Source of the DNA: a bacterium
Lineage (GTDB): Bacteria; Actinomycetota; Acidimicrobiia; Acidimicrobiales; Bin134
NCBI GenBank assembly: GCA_028820035.1
Contig: JAPPKI010000448.1
Span: forward strand, 1-8,506
Direction: 5' to 3'
DNA: 8,506 bases
Shown: positions 1-6,904 of the stretch, piece after piece
Position numbering within the stretch: position 1 is the stretch's first letter
Layout: every line of letters begins with the position of its first letter
Position numbers and translations under genes: made by a program
Notes under the pieces: model-generated
Database searches by the model: none
Told to the model about the DNA's origin: nothing
The model's input: only the letters and a program-made list of their open reading frames with translations

Positions 1-264
1 ATGCAGCAGCCGGGCCAATGCCCCTTCACCGCAGGCCACTACAACCTCACCGTCGGAATCGCGAATCCGACGGATGCCGCCGATCAGCGCCCCCAATCCA
101 GCGGAGTCCATGAACGGGACCGACCCCAAGTCGATGAGCAGGCGGGGTTCAAGGGCCAAGTCGCCGATCCGCTCCCGAAATTGGGCCACGGTGTAGGCAT
201 CGATTTCACCACTGGGGCGAAGCACCGTGTGGGTGTCCAGATTTTCGACCTCGATCTCGAGCAA
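1..264 (-). CDS. STAS-domain anti-sigma factor antagonist-like protein (3' end cut by window edge)
   Basis: The minus strand from 264 down to base 1 reads as 88 uninterrupted codons of a STAS domain; the C-terminal end lies beyond the window. An early strand ends in SGEID (residues 18-22), followed by helix YTVAQFRERI. The hallmark strand-turn DLGSVPFMDSAGLGAL follows at residues 45-60, then a further helix and the strand EVVVAC. Ser54 in the DSAG turn is at the position phosphorylated by anti-sigma kinases in SpoIIAA/RsbV proteins. The family acts in the cytoplasm by binding an anti-sigma factor kinase and releasing a sigma factor or other target. The frame has a stop about 30 bases upstream and no ATG or GTG, so TTG at 264 is the only reasonable start. 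A GGGGAGG motif (269-275) lies 4 bases before it. The gene is divergent from the receiver-domain gene at 411. No RsbW-type kinase is visible, so the partner is unknown. Confidence 0.8.
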   Translation of the reverse strand, partial: MLEIEVENLDTHTVLRPSGEIDAYTVAQFRERIGDLALEPRLLIDLGSVPFMDSAGLGALIGGIRRIRDSDGEVVVACGEGALARLLH

Positions 265-398
265 TGCGCCTCCCCTTGACCGTCCCTGATGCTAACGCGG
301 CACAGCCCTAATGCCATCGCCAAGCCTCGCAGGGCCACGCCATGGCCCGACAGTCCCAGCCATATTTCCCCAGCACGCTGAGGCCATTTCGATTTGGA

Positions 399-404
399 TA
401 CCAT
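399..404 (+). promoter_or_regulatory. Possible -10 element of a leaderless receiver-gene transcript
   Basis: TACCAT fits the actinobacterial -10 pattern TANNNT and lies 6 bases before the GTG at 411. This would place transcription initiation at or next to the start codon. No Shine-Dalgarno-like sequence precedes the GTG. No convincing -35 element is seen, so this is an inference from spacing only. The rest of the divergent intergenic region (265-410) shows no other clear element. Confidence 0.3.
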
Positions 405-410
405 CGGAAC

Positions 411-776
411 GTGACCCATGTGCTCTTGGCCACCGACAGCGACTCCGTTCACAACGCAGTTGACGCTGCGTTGGGGGGCGACACATTAGAGATCAGCAGG
501 GTGCGGGCGGGGGTGGAAGTGCTGGACGCGGTGCGGGAGCAGGAGCCAGACGTGGTGATCTGCGATCTTCAGATTGGGAACATGGGGGGGATGGCGACTT
601 GCCTGGATCTGCGTTTGGAGGCGGAAATGGGGCGGGCGCCGGAGACTCGGGTTTTGATGCTGTTGGATCGGGAGGCTGATGTTTATTTGGCTCGGCAGGC
701 GCGGTCGGATGGGTGGTTGGTGAAGCCGTTGGATGCGGTGAGTGTCCAGCGGGCGGTTGCCGCAGTTTTGGGATGA
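411..776 (+). CDS. Stand-alone response regulator receiver-domain protein with an atypical active site
   Basis: The 121-residue product is a single CheY-like receiver domain with no output domain. Numbering from the GTG: strand 1 is THVLLATDSDS with acidic residues Asp9 and Asp11; the predicted phosphoacceptor is Asp52 in PDVVICDLQIGNMGG; the conserved strand-5 Lys105 sits in GWLVKPLDA. The switch Thr/Ser normally found at the end of strand 4 is replaced by Leu85 (VLMLLD). An in-frame ATG at 342 would add 23 residues (MARQSQPYFP...), but these do not look like a receiver N-terminus. The GTG at 411 falls directly before strand 1 and is preferred despite lacking a Shine-Dalgarno sequence. No histidine kinase is nearby. 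The closest neighbour in function is the divergent STAS protein, so a partner-switching or phosphorelay role is conceivable, but this is inference. The fold is well supported and the exact start less so. Confidence 0.82.
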   Translation: MTHVLLATDSDSVHNAVDAALGGDTLEISRVRAGVEVLDAVREQEPDVVICDLQIGNMGGMATCLDLRLEAEMGRAPETRVLMLLDREADVYLARQARSDGWLVKPLDAVSVQRAVAAVLG

Positions 777-781
777 ACCGA

Positions 782-787
782 TATATT
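782..787 (+). promoter_or_regulatory. Possible -10 box of the tRNA-Pro gene
   Basis: TATATT lies in an AT-rich patch (781-791) that stands out in this GC-rich window. It is 8 bases upstream of the mature tRNA 5' end, a spacing that would suit a tRNA promoter with a very short 5' leader. A TTGCCG at 757-762, inside the 3' end of the receiver gene, could be a -35 box, but its 19-base spacing is long. Read-through from the receiver gene, which ends only 19 bases before the tRNA, is also possible. Confidence 0.4.
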
Positions 788-795
788 TGATCGGA

Positions 796-869
<74 letters not shown>

Positions 870-880
870 CCCAGGGTTTT

Positions 881-913
881 CGCCCCTTGGCTAGTGTTTT
901 GCTAAAGGGGGCG
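881..913 (+). promoter_or_regulatory. Imperfect hairpin overlapping the amidohydrolase ribosome binding site
   Basis: The left arm CGCCCCTTGGC (881-891) can pair with GCTAAAGGGGGCG (901-913) through about 11 pairs, including one G-T pair and two single-base bulges, around a 9-base loop. The right arm contains the AAAGGGGG Shine-Dalgarno sequence (904-911), which sits 4 bases before the ATG at 916. If formed in RNA, the hairpin would hide the ribosome binding site. There is no T-tract after it, so it is not a typical intrinsic terminator for the tRNA. Pairing is seen in the sequence; any regulatory role is inference. Confidence 0.35.
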
Positions 914-915
914 TC

Positions 916-2202
916 ATGACTGAGCGCTATTTGGTTATTTCCTCGGACTGCCATGCGGGGCTGCCGAATTTGGAGTATCGGGACTATTTGGAATCGAAGC
1001 ACCAAGCTGCTTTCGACGACTTCCTGGCGCGGCGGGAGGCGATCCGCAACCAGGGCAACATCATGGGCAACGCCGAATTCGAAGAAGAGTGGTTCGGCGA
1101 GAACGAGGAGGGGTTGCGAGGGGCTTGGAACGCAGCCCGACGGGATGCCGAATTGGACGGAGACGGTGTCGCCGGCGAAGTGATCTTTCCCGATGCTGAT
1201 GCGGTGACCGGGGGTGCTTCGGCGCCGTTCGGAGCCGGGCTGGGCATGTCGTTTGCCGAAGACCCCGAGCTGTTGATGGCGGGGGCTCGAGCCCACAACC
1301 GGTGGTTGGCCGAGCTGTGTGCCGACAGCCCTGAGCGTCGGGCGGGGGTGGCGGTCGTGCCGATCATCGACGACGTAGACGCTGCGGTCGGCGAGATCAC
1401 CCGAGCCCGGGAGTCGGGGCTGCGGGGTGGGATTCTCATCGCCTCCATGTGGAACGAGGGCCCGGGCTACCACGAGCGCCGCTACGACCCGGTGTGGGCT
1501 GCCTGTCAAGACCTGGAGATGCCGGTTCACACCCACTCAGGGGCCGCTCCTCGCAGCGACTACGGCACAGGTCCCGGATTCATCGGCATGTACGTGGCTG
1601 AAGTGCGGTGGTGGACCACCCGTCCGCTGTGGTTCTTGCTGTATTCCGGCGTTTTCGAACGGTATCCAGGGCTGCGCTATGCAGTCACTGAGTGCGGCTG
1701 TTTCTGGGCCGCCGACATGCTGTGGACGATGGATGCCACCTATTCCCGGGAGCACGGCGGGGCGCAAAAGCTGGCCGCCGATGCTTACGGTCATCTGAGT
1801 CTGCGGCCCAGCGATTACTTCGATCGCAACTGCGCCATCGGGGCGGCCAGCACCAAGCGGCGGGAACTGGCTCGGCGGTTCGAGATCGGCGTGGGCAACA
1901 TCATGTGGGGCAACGACTTTCCCCATCCCGAGGGCACGTGGCCGCATACCCGCAAGGCCTTGGCGGAGACGTTCTGGGACATTCCGGCTGACGACTCCGC
2001 GGCCATCCTGGGCTTGAACGCCGCAGAGTTCTATGGCTTCGACACCGAGGCGCTGGCGCCACTGGTCGAGCAGATCGGGCCGACTCCCGAGGAGTTGGGG
2101 CAATCCGATCCCGCCGAGGCTGAAGAAAAATGGGAGGCGCTCGCCAGGGCGGGACGGCCGTGGATTACTGGAGTTGAGGCCGTGCCCCTGTCGATGGACT
2201 AA
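916..2202 (+). CDS. Amidohydrolase-2 family metal-dependent hydrolase
   Basis: The 428-residue protein belongs to the amidohydrolase 2 (Amidohydro_2) TIM-barrel family, whose members hydrolyse or decarboxylate cyclic or aromatic compounds in the cytoplasm using a divalent metal. The N-terminal metal motif reads SSDCHAG (Asp11-Cys-His13), a DxH variant of the usual HxH. HTHSGAA follows strand 5 (His205, His207). TECGCFWAADMLW covers the strand-6 end (Glu259), and WGNDFPHPEGTWP (Asp334, His337) carries the conserved aspartate. The length and an early insertion of about 100 residues, including a charged helix at 30-80, resemble large actinobacterial members of unknown substrate. The ATG is well supported by AAAGGGGG just upstream. 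The gene stands alone on the plus strand, and its last 38 bases overlap the end of the convergent dehydrogenase. The catabolic cluster beside it suggests a related pathway, but the substrate is not predictable. Confidence 0.9.
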   Translation: MTERYLVISSDCHAGLPNLEYRDYLESKHQAAFDDFLARREAIRNQGNIMGNAEFEEEWFGENEEGLRGAWNAARRDAELDGDGVAGEVIFPDADAVTGGASAPFGAGLGMSFAEDPELLMAGARAHNRWLAELCADSPERRAGVAVVPIIDDVDAAVGEITRARESGLRGGILIASMWNEGPGYHERRYDPVWAACQDLEMPVHTHSGAAPRSDYGTGPGFIGMYVAEVRWWTTRPLWFLLYSGVFERYPGLRYAVTECGCFWAADMLWTMDATYSREHGGAQKLAADAYGHLSLRPSDYFDRNCAIGAASTKRRELARRFEIGVGNIMWGNDFPHPEGTWPHTRKALAETFWDIPADDSAAILGLNAAEFYGFDTEALAPLVEQIGPTPEELGQSDPAEAEEKWEALARAGRPWITGVEAVPLSMD

Positions 2203-3103
2203 GGCGTTCGTACGCCGGCATCACCGTATTGCGCATGTGGTCGTTGGTTGAGGTCGGGACGGTGAAGTTTGTTAGGTCGATGAGCTCATCCCAGTGGTCG
2301 CGATAGGACTCGGGGGTGGGGGCTAGGTCGGTGTGGCCCTGGCTGGCGACCCAGCCCAGGCGGGCCATGCGGCCGCCGTCCACGGTGAACGACTCGCCGG
2401 TGGTCGGGCAGTCTTCGTGGGCCAGCCAAACAACCGCCGGGGCGACATTCTCGGGGCGCATGTGGGCATCGATGATGGCGCCGAACTCGTCGCCGGAGCG
2501 GTCGGGGCTTGGGCCGGTAACCGCCCAGGGAAGAGCGCAATTGACCTGCACGCCGTGATAGCGGCCTTCTCGGGCCAGTGTGCGGGTTAGCCCCATCACC
2601 CCGGCCTTGCAAGCGGCATAGGCCGATTGGCCTCGCAAGCCCCACACTGCCCCCGAGGCGATGTTCACCACCCGGCCATAGGCTTGCTCCACCATGGTGG
2701 GCCATAGCGGCCACAGCACGTGGCAGGGACCGAGCAAATGGATGGCGATCATCTCATCGAATAGTTCGGAGCCGGTTTCCGGCGTCATGTCCACGAAGTC
2801 GGCTGCTCGATTCACACCGGCGTTGTTGATCACGATGTGTATAGCGCCGAATCCGTCTTGGGCCTGTTCGGCCAGAGCAACGCCGCCCTCAGGGGTGGTC
2901 ACACTGTGGTGGTCCGCAATGGCAGTACCGCCGGAAGCGATGATCTCGTCAACTACCCGGTCGGCGGCTTCGGCCACGATGTCGTTGACCACCACCTGTG
3001 CGCCTCGGTCGGCCAGCAAGAGGGCGTAGGCCCGGCCCAGTCCCTGGCCCGCGCCCGTGACCACCGCGGTGCGCCCGTCGAAGCGAAGCGACGCCGAGGT
3101 CAT
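2165..3103 (-). CDS. Short-chain dehydrogenase/reductase, MFE-2 / 3-hydroxyacyl-CoA dehydrogenase-like
   Basis: The 312-residue protein is a classical SDR using NAD(P). The cofactor-binding glycine motif TGAGQGLGRAYA is at residues 16-27 and Asp41 ends strand 2 (VVVND), which favours NAD over NADP. NNAG is at 93-96. The catalytic residues are Ser150, Tyr162 and Lys166 (SAYAACKAG). The opening RFDGRTAVVTGAGQGLGRAYA resembles the dehydrogenase unit of peroxisomal multifunctional enzyme type 2 and actinobacterial relatives acting on (3R)-hydroxyacyl-CoA or steroid-like alcohols. After the usual C-terminal VDGG (241-244) there is an extra tail of about 65 residues, with Trp- and Asp-rich segments, that may shape a substrate pocket. 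Its ATG overlaps the stop of the CoA transferase as TGATG, implying translational coupling. It is the last gene of the minus-strand cluster. A redox role is firm; the hydroxyacyl-CoA substrate is inferred. Confidence 0.9.
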   Translation of the reverse strand: MTSASLRFDGRTAVVTGAGQGLGRAYALLLADRGAQVVVNDIVAEAADRVVDEIIASGGTAIADHHSVTTPEGGVALAEQAQDGFGAIHIVINNAGVNRAADFVDMTPETGSELFDEMIAIHLLGPCHVLWPLWPTMVEQAYGRVVNIASGAVWGLRGQSAYAACKAGVMGLTRTLAREGRYHGVQVNCALPWAVTGPSPDRSGDEFGAIIDAHMRPENVAPAVVWLAHEDCPTTGESFTVDGGRMARLGWVASQGHTDLAPTPESYRDHWDELIDLTNFTVPTSTNDHMRNTVMPAYERLSPSTGARPQLQ

Positions 3104-4341
3104 CAGCCGATAACGCCGTCGGACCGGAGCTCGGCGATTGCTTCTTCGCCCAGACCGAGTTCAGCAGCCAGCACCTCGTCGGTGTGCTCGCCCAGCCACG
3201 GCGGCCGGGTGTCGGGTCCCTCGCTGACCGCCGACATCTTCACCGGATTGCCGGGGGTCAGTACCGGGGTTTCGGCGTCGGCGCGGGGAATCTCCACCAT
3301 CATGTGGCGGGCAGCCACATGGGGATCGTCGATCACGTCGGGAGCCTCGAACACCGGAGCGGCGGCCAGACCGGCCGCGGCCAGGTCGTTGGCCGCTTCC
3401 ACGGTGGTGCGGTCGCCGGCCCACGCCCGGACCGCAGCCCGAATCTCATCCAGATTCTCCCGCCAGCCGTCGCGGGTGGAGAACCGCTGGTCATCCAGCC
3501 ATTCCGGCCGACCAATGAGATGGCACAGGCGCTCGAACTGGTGCTCCCGGCCGATCTGCATCACCAGCTCGCCGGAGTTTATGGGGAAGCCGTCGTTGAT
3601 GATGGCGGTGGGGAGCCGGGGGTCGGCACCCAGCGACCAGTAGTTGGGCACCATGTCGCCAAAGGCCACCATGGCATCGAACATGGCGATGTCCACGTAC
3701 TGGCCATGGCCGTGGCGCTCCCGCTGGCGCAACGCCATAAGCACCCCGATCACCGCGTAGAGACCCGAGCCGGTGTCGCCCAGCGCTCCCACCGGGGACA
3801 CTTTCACATGCTCACCTTCGGCGCGATTGATGGAGTAAAGGCCGCCCATGGCCTCGGCGATGGGGGCATAGGCTGGCCAATGGCCATAGGGCGACTCGTT
3901 CAAGTTCCCGAAGCCCGACACCGACAGGTAAATGAGGCCGGGGTGCAGTTCGGATAAGTCCTCGTAGCCCAAGCCGCTCCTGTCCAGGGTTCCGGGCTTT
4001 AGGTTCTCGGCCAGCACATCGAAGTTGGTGATCATCTGACGGATGAGGTCGATGGCTTTGGGGTTCTTCAAGTCCATCCCCATCGAGCGCTTGTTGAGGT
4101 TGTTCCGCAGGTAGGTGTTGCCCACCTGCCGGCCGTCGGGATCGGCTATGCCGGGTGTCGAGCCCCGGCCCAGGTCACCTCGCACCGGGTGCTCGATCTT
4201 GACCACTTCCGCGCCCATGCGAGCCATGAGCTGGGTGGCGTAGGGCAGCGACTGCATCTGCTCGATGGCCAGAATGCGGACGCCATCGAGAGGCTTGCCA
4301 TGGGCAGCGTGCTCGGGGGCAGTGATGTCGCCGATTCTCAT
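3103..4341 (-). CDS. Family III CoA transferase (CaiB/BaiF type)
   Basis: The 412-residue protein is a CaiB/BaiF family III CoA transferase, a family that includes formyl-CoA transferase, carnitine CoA transferase and alpha-methylacyl-CoA racemase. The N-terminal signature PLDGVRILAIEQMQSLPYAT leads to MGAEVVKIEHPVRGD (42-56), and LNKRSMGMDLKNPKA (82-96) is typical of the CoA-binding half. Asp189 in VGALGDTGSGLYA aligns with the catalytic aspartate that forms an acyl-anhydride intermediate. GHGQYVDIAMFDAM (211-224) follows. PWLGEHTDEVLAAELG near the C-terminus is the usual family ending. The length is normal. The protein would transfer CoA between carboxylic acids, activating an acid for further breakdown. 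The ATG at 4341 overlaps the preceding stop as ATGA and has an AGGAAG ribosome binding site 7 bases upstream (4349-4354). Racemase activity is an alternative that the sequence alone does not exclude. Confidence 0.93.
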   Translation of the reverse strand: MRIGDITAPEHAAHGKPLDGVRILAIEQMQSLPYATQLMARMGAEVVKIEHPVRGDLGRGSTPGIADPDGRQVGNTYLRNNLNKRSMGMDLKNPKAIDLIRQMITNFDVLAENLKPGTLDRSGLGYEDLSELHPGLIYLSVSGFGNLNESPYGHWPAYAPIAEAMGGLYSINRAEGEHVKVSPVGALGDTGSGLYAVIGVLMALRQRERHGHGQYVDIAMFDAMVAFGDMVPNYWSLGADPRLPTAIINDGFPINSGELVMQIGREHQFERLCHLIGRPEWLDDQRFSTRDGWRENLDEIRAAVRAWAGDRTTVEAANDLAAAGLAAAPVFEAPDVIDDPHVAARHMMVEIPRADAETPVLTPGNPVKMSAVSEGPDTRPPWLGEHTDEVLAAELGLGEEAIAELRSDGVIG

Positions 4342-5441
4342 GGGCTCACTTCCTGTCCGTAGATGCGCAGGGCATTGCCGGCCAAGATGGCGTGGCGCTC
4401 GTCTTTGGGCACCCCGTCGAAATGCTCATCGATGGTGGTGCGAGAATCCGGCCAATCTGATCCGCCGTGGGGAAAGTCGCTGGACCACATCATCTGGGTG
4501 ACGCCGATGTGGTGGCGGTTGACGATGCCGTAGTGGTCGGTGATGAACGTGGAGGCGATGTTGGTATCGAAGTACTCGCCGGGGGGTCGCTGTATTGGGG
4601 CCCGGGTGGCCGGGTTGGCGCGCCGGAAGCGATCGTCCATTTGCTCTCGCAGGTAGGGGAACCAGGAGCTGTCGGTCTCCACCGCCAAGAACTGGAGTTC
4701 GGGGAATCGGTCGAACACGCCGCCCTCGATGAGCTGGGTGATGCGCACCGGCATGTCGAAGAAGCGCATGGAGCCGGTGAGCTTCATCTTGGCCACATCC
4801 CCTTGAGCGTGGGTGGCGAATGCCACGTGTATAGACAGGGGCAATCCGGCTTCGGCGGCCGCAGCAAACACCGGGTCGTCGTCGACCGACAGCACCTCGT
4901 CGCCACTGGGCCATCGTCCGAGCATCACCCCCCGTATACCGGGATAAGCGGCCACCCTTTGCATCTCAGACACTGCAATTTCCGTCCCAACATTGGGAAG
5001 AATGGCCACTCCCCACAAACGGTCGGGGTTGTAGGCGCAGAATTCGGCCAGCCAGTCGTTGTAGGCCCTTATGCAGGTGATATGGAAGTCAACGTCATCT
5101 CGGTGCCATACCAGCTGGTTGCCGATCCGGGGGGTGGGATACAAGATCTCCAGGTCCACGCCATCCTGGTCTTGCTCGCCGATTCGAGCTGCTGGGTCGT
5201 AGCCGCCAGCCCGAACGTCATCCCAGCGCACCCACCCCGAACGCTGGTCAATCGGCAGACCTGCCGAGCAGTTGCCGCCGAAGTTGATGGGATCATGCGC
5301 CCCTTCGATGACCCAGGCATCACCCTGCTCGAAACTCTCCATGCGCGGGGCCCGATCCTTGTAGCGAGCAGGCACCCGATCGGTCCACAGATTGGGCGGC
5401 TCATTCACATGGGAGTCGGCCGACACCAATTGGTACTCCAT
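4338..5441 (-). CDS. Amidohydrolase-2 family metal-dependent hydrolase (second, different subfamily)
   Basis: The 367-residue protein is an amidohydrolase 2 TIM-barrel enzyme. It opens with QLVSADSHVNEPPNLWTDRVP, where Asp9 and His11 form a DxH metal motif. His205 lies in LSIHVAFATHA. Glu255 (FLAVETDSSWFPYL) ends strand 6. Asp322 and His325 lie in WSSDFPHGGSDWP. The family includes decarboxylases and hydrolases such as ACMSD and LigW-like enzymes; the substrate here is unknown. The frame extends upstream to a TTG at 5492, which would overlap the MFS gene, but those 17 extra residues (MPHQSDPQHP...) are not family-like. The ATG at 5441 is chosen because the metal motif follows at the usual distance. 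It has no clear ribosome binding site, so coupling to the MFS gene 34 bases upstream is plausible. Its stop overlaps the CoA transferase start by 4 bases. Confidence 0.91.
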   Translation of the reverse strand: MEYQLVSADSHVNEPPNLWTDRVPARYKDRAPRMESFEQGDAWVIEGAHDPINFGGNCSAGLPIDQRSGWVRWDDVRAGGYDPAARIGEQDQDGVDLEILYPTPRIGNQLVWHRDDVDFHITCIRAYNDWLAEFCAYNPDRLWGVAILPNVGTEIAVSEMQRVAAYPGIRGVMLGRWPSGDEVLSVDDDPVFAAAAEAGLPLSIHVAFATHAQGDVAKMKLTGSMRFFDMPVRITQLIEGGVFDRFPELQFLAVETDSSWFPYLREQMDDRFRRANPATRAPIQRPPGEYFDTNIASTFITDHYGIVNRHHIGVTQMMWSSDFPHGGSDWPDSRTTIDEHFDGVPKDERHAILAGNALRIYGQEVSP

Positions 5442-5475
5442 CACGCCGACACCGTACCGCCGAGGATGTTGTGGA

Positions 5476-6855
5476 TCACTTTGGTGAGGCAACCGTGAGC
5501 GGGCGGCGGGGTAGGGTAAGGGCGACGAACACGCCTAGAACCGATAGCACCACTAACACGGTCCAGATCTGTTGGAAGCGGTCGAAGAGTTCGGCGTCGG
5601 ACACGTTGCCCAACAGGCCGAACGCGACGGCCAGGCCGGTCAGCGCCCCCACTTGGCGGGCGGTGGACAGTACCCCCATGCCTAGGCTGTAGGTCTCATT
5701 GTCGAGGTCTCGGGCCCCGATGGCGTTGATCATGGGCAACCCCATTCCCCATCCGCCGATGCCGCCCAACATGATGGGCACGAAGAACGCCGTCCAGTAG
5801 GCCGGCTCAGGGCCGGGTACCAGCCGTAGCCACACCACTGCCACCGTGGTGGTGGCCATGGCGGCCACTGCGATGGTGCGCTCGTCGAAGCGGCGGCTCA
5901 GTCGTCCGGCCAACACGCTGGCCAGGGTGGCCGCGGCAGGGAAGGGCAGGAGAGCCAACCCCGCCCTCAGCGGCCGGTAGTCCCAGACTTGTTCGAGGTA
6001 TTGCACCATCATCACGAAATAGGGGAACAAGAAGCTGGGAATGGCGATGGCGATGAACAACGCCCGCCGGTAGGTCCGCAGCTTTAGCAAACGCGGTTCG
6101 ACGATGGGTGCCGGATGTCCCAAGATGCGGTGCCGGATCAGCGGCACCAAAGCGGCGGCCAAGGCAAAGGCAACGATGATCCGGCTGTCGCTCCAGCCCC
6201 ACGTCCGGCCTTGCACCAGGCTTAGGGTCAACATGCCGAGGCTGGCCGCGACCATGAGCGCACCCACAAAGTCAGGCAGGCGGGAAGCAACCTTGCGCTC
6301 AGTCTCGGTGAGCAAAGTGCGAGCAGCCAGGAACGACGGCACGCCGATGGCCACGTTCAGCACATAGGCCGCCCGCCAGCCCCAGACGTCGATGAGCAGA
6401 CCGCCCAGCGTCGGTGCCAAGGCTCCGGCGATCCCGCCCACCGCGGTCCAAGTGGTGATGGCCCTGGTCTGGTCGTCCTCGGGCCATACCGCCAAGATCA
6501 AACCGAGAGAGGCGGGCATGACAAAGGCAGCGCCCGCCCCTTGCAGCGCCCGGCACAACACCAGCACCCACAGCTCTGGTGCCAGCCAACCGCCCACTGA
6601 GCCGAGGACATACAGGGACAAGCCGATCAGAAAAACCTGCCGCCGACCTGTCCGATCGGCAAGGCGCCCGGCGGCGACCACAAACGTGGCCAATGAGATG
6701 GAGTAGGCGCTGAGCACCCAGGCGGTTGAGGGGCGGCTGGCGTTGAAGCTCTCTCCGATGCTTACCAGAGCCAGCGGTTGCAGGGTGGCGTCCAGAGTGA
6801 TCAGGAACACCGCTCCCATGCACACCCAGAAGACCGCCCAGTGACGCGCCAGCAC
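5476..6855 (-). CDS. MFS transporter, DHA2 (14-helix) drug/proton antiporter-like
   Basis: The 459-residue membrane protein has about 14 hydrophobic segments, near residues 7-26, 43-62, 73-92, 94-123, 131-153, 159-179, 197-215, 225-242, 264-286, 296-316, 327-345, 352-375, 400-416 and 427-449. That count is typical of DHA2 exporters related to EmrB/QacA. Motif A is clear in the loop after helix 2 (GRLADRTGRRQ, 63-73), and Arg102 in CRALQGAGAA matches motif B. The antiporter motif C region reads GGIAGALAPTLGG (140-152), with Ala-Pro where Gly-Pro is common. The first-helix motif LDATLQPLALVSI is a degenerate form of the usual LDxTVVNVALP. The start is GTG at 6855; an in-frame TAG lies 10 codons upstream and there is no strong ribosome binding site. 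The likely role is proton-driven efflux of a small organic molecule, though uptake is possible. It sits between the ABC permeases and the amidohydrolase, suggesting export of a substrate or intermediate. Confidence 0.9.
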   Translation of the reverse strand: MLARHWAVFWVCMGAVFLITLDATLQPLALVSIGESFNASRPSTAWVLSAYSISLATFVVAAGRLADRTGRRQVFLIGLSLYVLGSVGGWLAPELWVLVLCRALQGAGAAFVMPASLGLILAVWPEDDQTRAITTWTAVGGIAGALAPTLGGLLIDVWGWRAAYVLNVAIGVPSFLAARTLLTETERKVASRLPDFVGALMVAASLGMLTLSLVQGRTWGWSDSRIIVAFALAAALVPLIRHRILGHPAPIVEPRLLKLRTYRRALFIAIAIPSFLFPYFVMMVQYLEQVWDYRPLRAGLALLPFPAAATLASVLAGRLSRRFDERTIAVAAMATTTVAVVWLRLVPGPEPAYWTAFFVPIMLGGIGGWGMGLPMINAIGARDLDNETYSLGMGVLSTARQVGALTGLAVAFGLLGNVSDAELFDRFQQIWTVLVVLSVLGVFVALTLPRRPLTVASPK

Positions 6856-6904
6856 GGCCCAACCGTACGCGCCCTGCGTTGTCAGCTAGAGACGAACCAC
6901 AAGG

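Noticed and set aside
1..279. Open frame on the plus strand at the left edge
   Set aside because: It is the antisense shadow of the STAS domain, which has clear family motifs on the minus strand.
276..296. TTGACC followed by GCTAAC as a plus-strand promoter
   Set aside because: The spacing of 9 bases between the boxes is too short for a sigma-70-type promoter.
2203..2216. Small perfect hairpin GGCGT-TCGT-ACGCC just after the amidohydrolase stop
   Set aside because: The stem has only 5 pairs and no T-tract follows, and the segment also codes for the dehydrogenase C-terminus. It is too weak to call a terminator.
3184..3957. 257-codon plus-strand frame
   Set aside because: It lies entirely antisense to the CoA transferase and has a His/Gly/Val-rich composition with no recognisable motif.
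4467..5498. 343-codon plus-strand frame
   Set aside because: It is antisense to the second amidohydrolase, whose metal-binding motifs establish the real coding strand.
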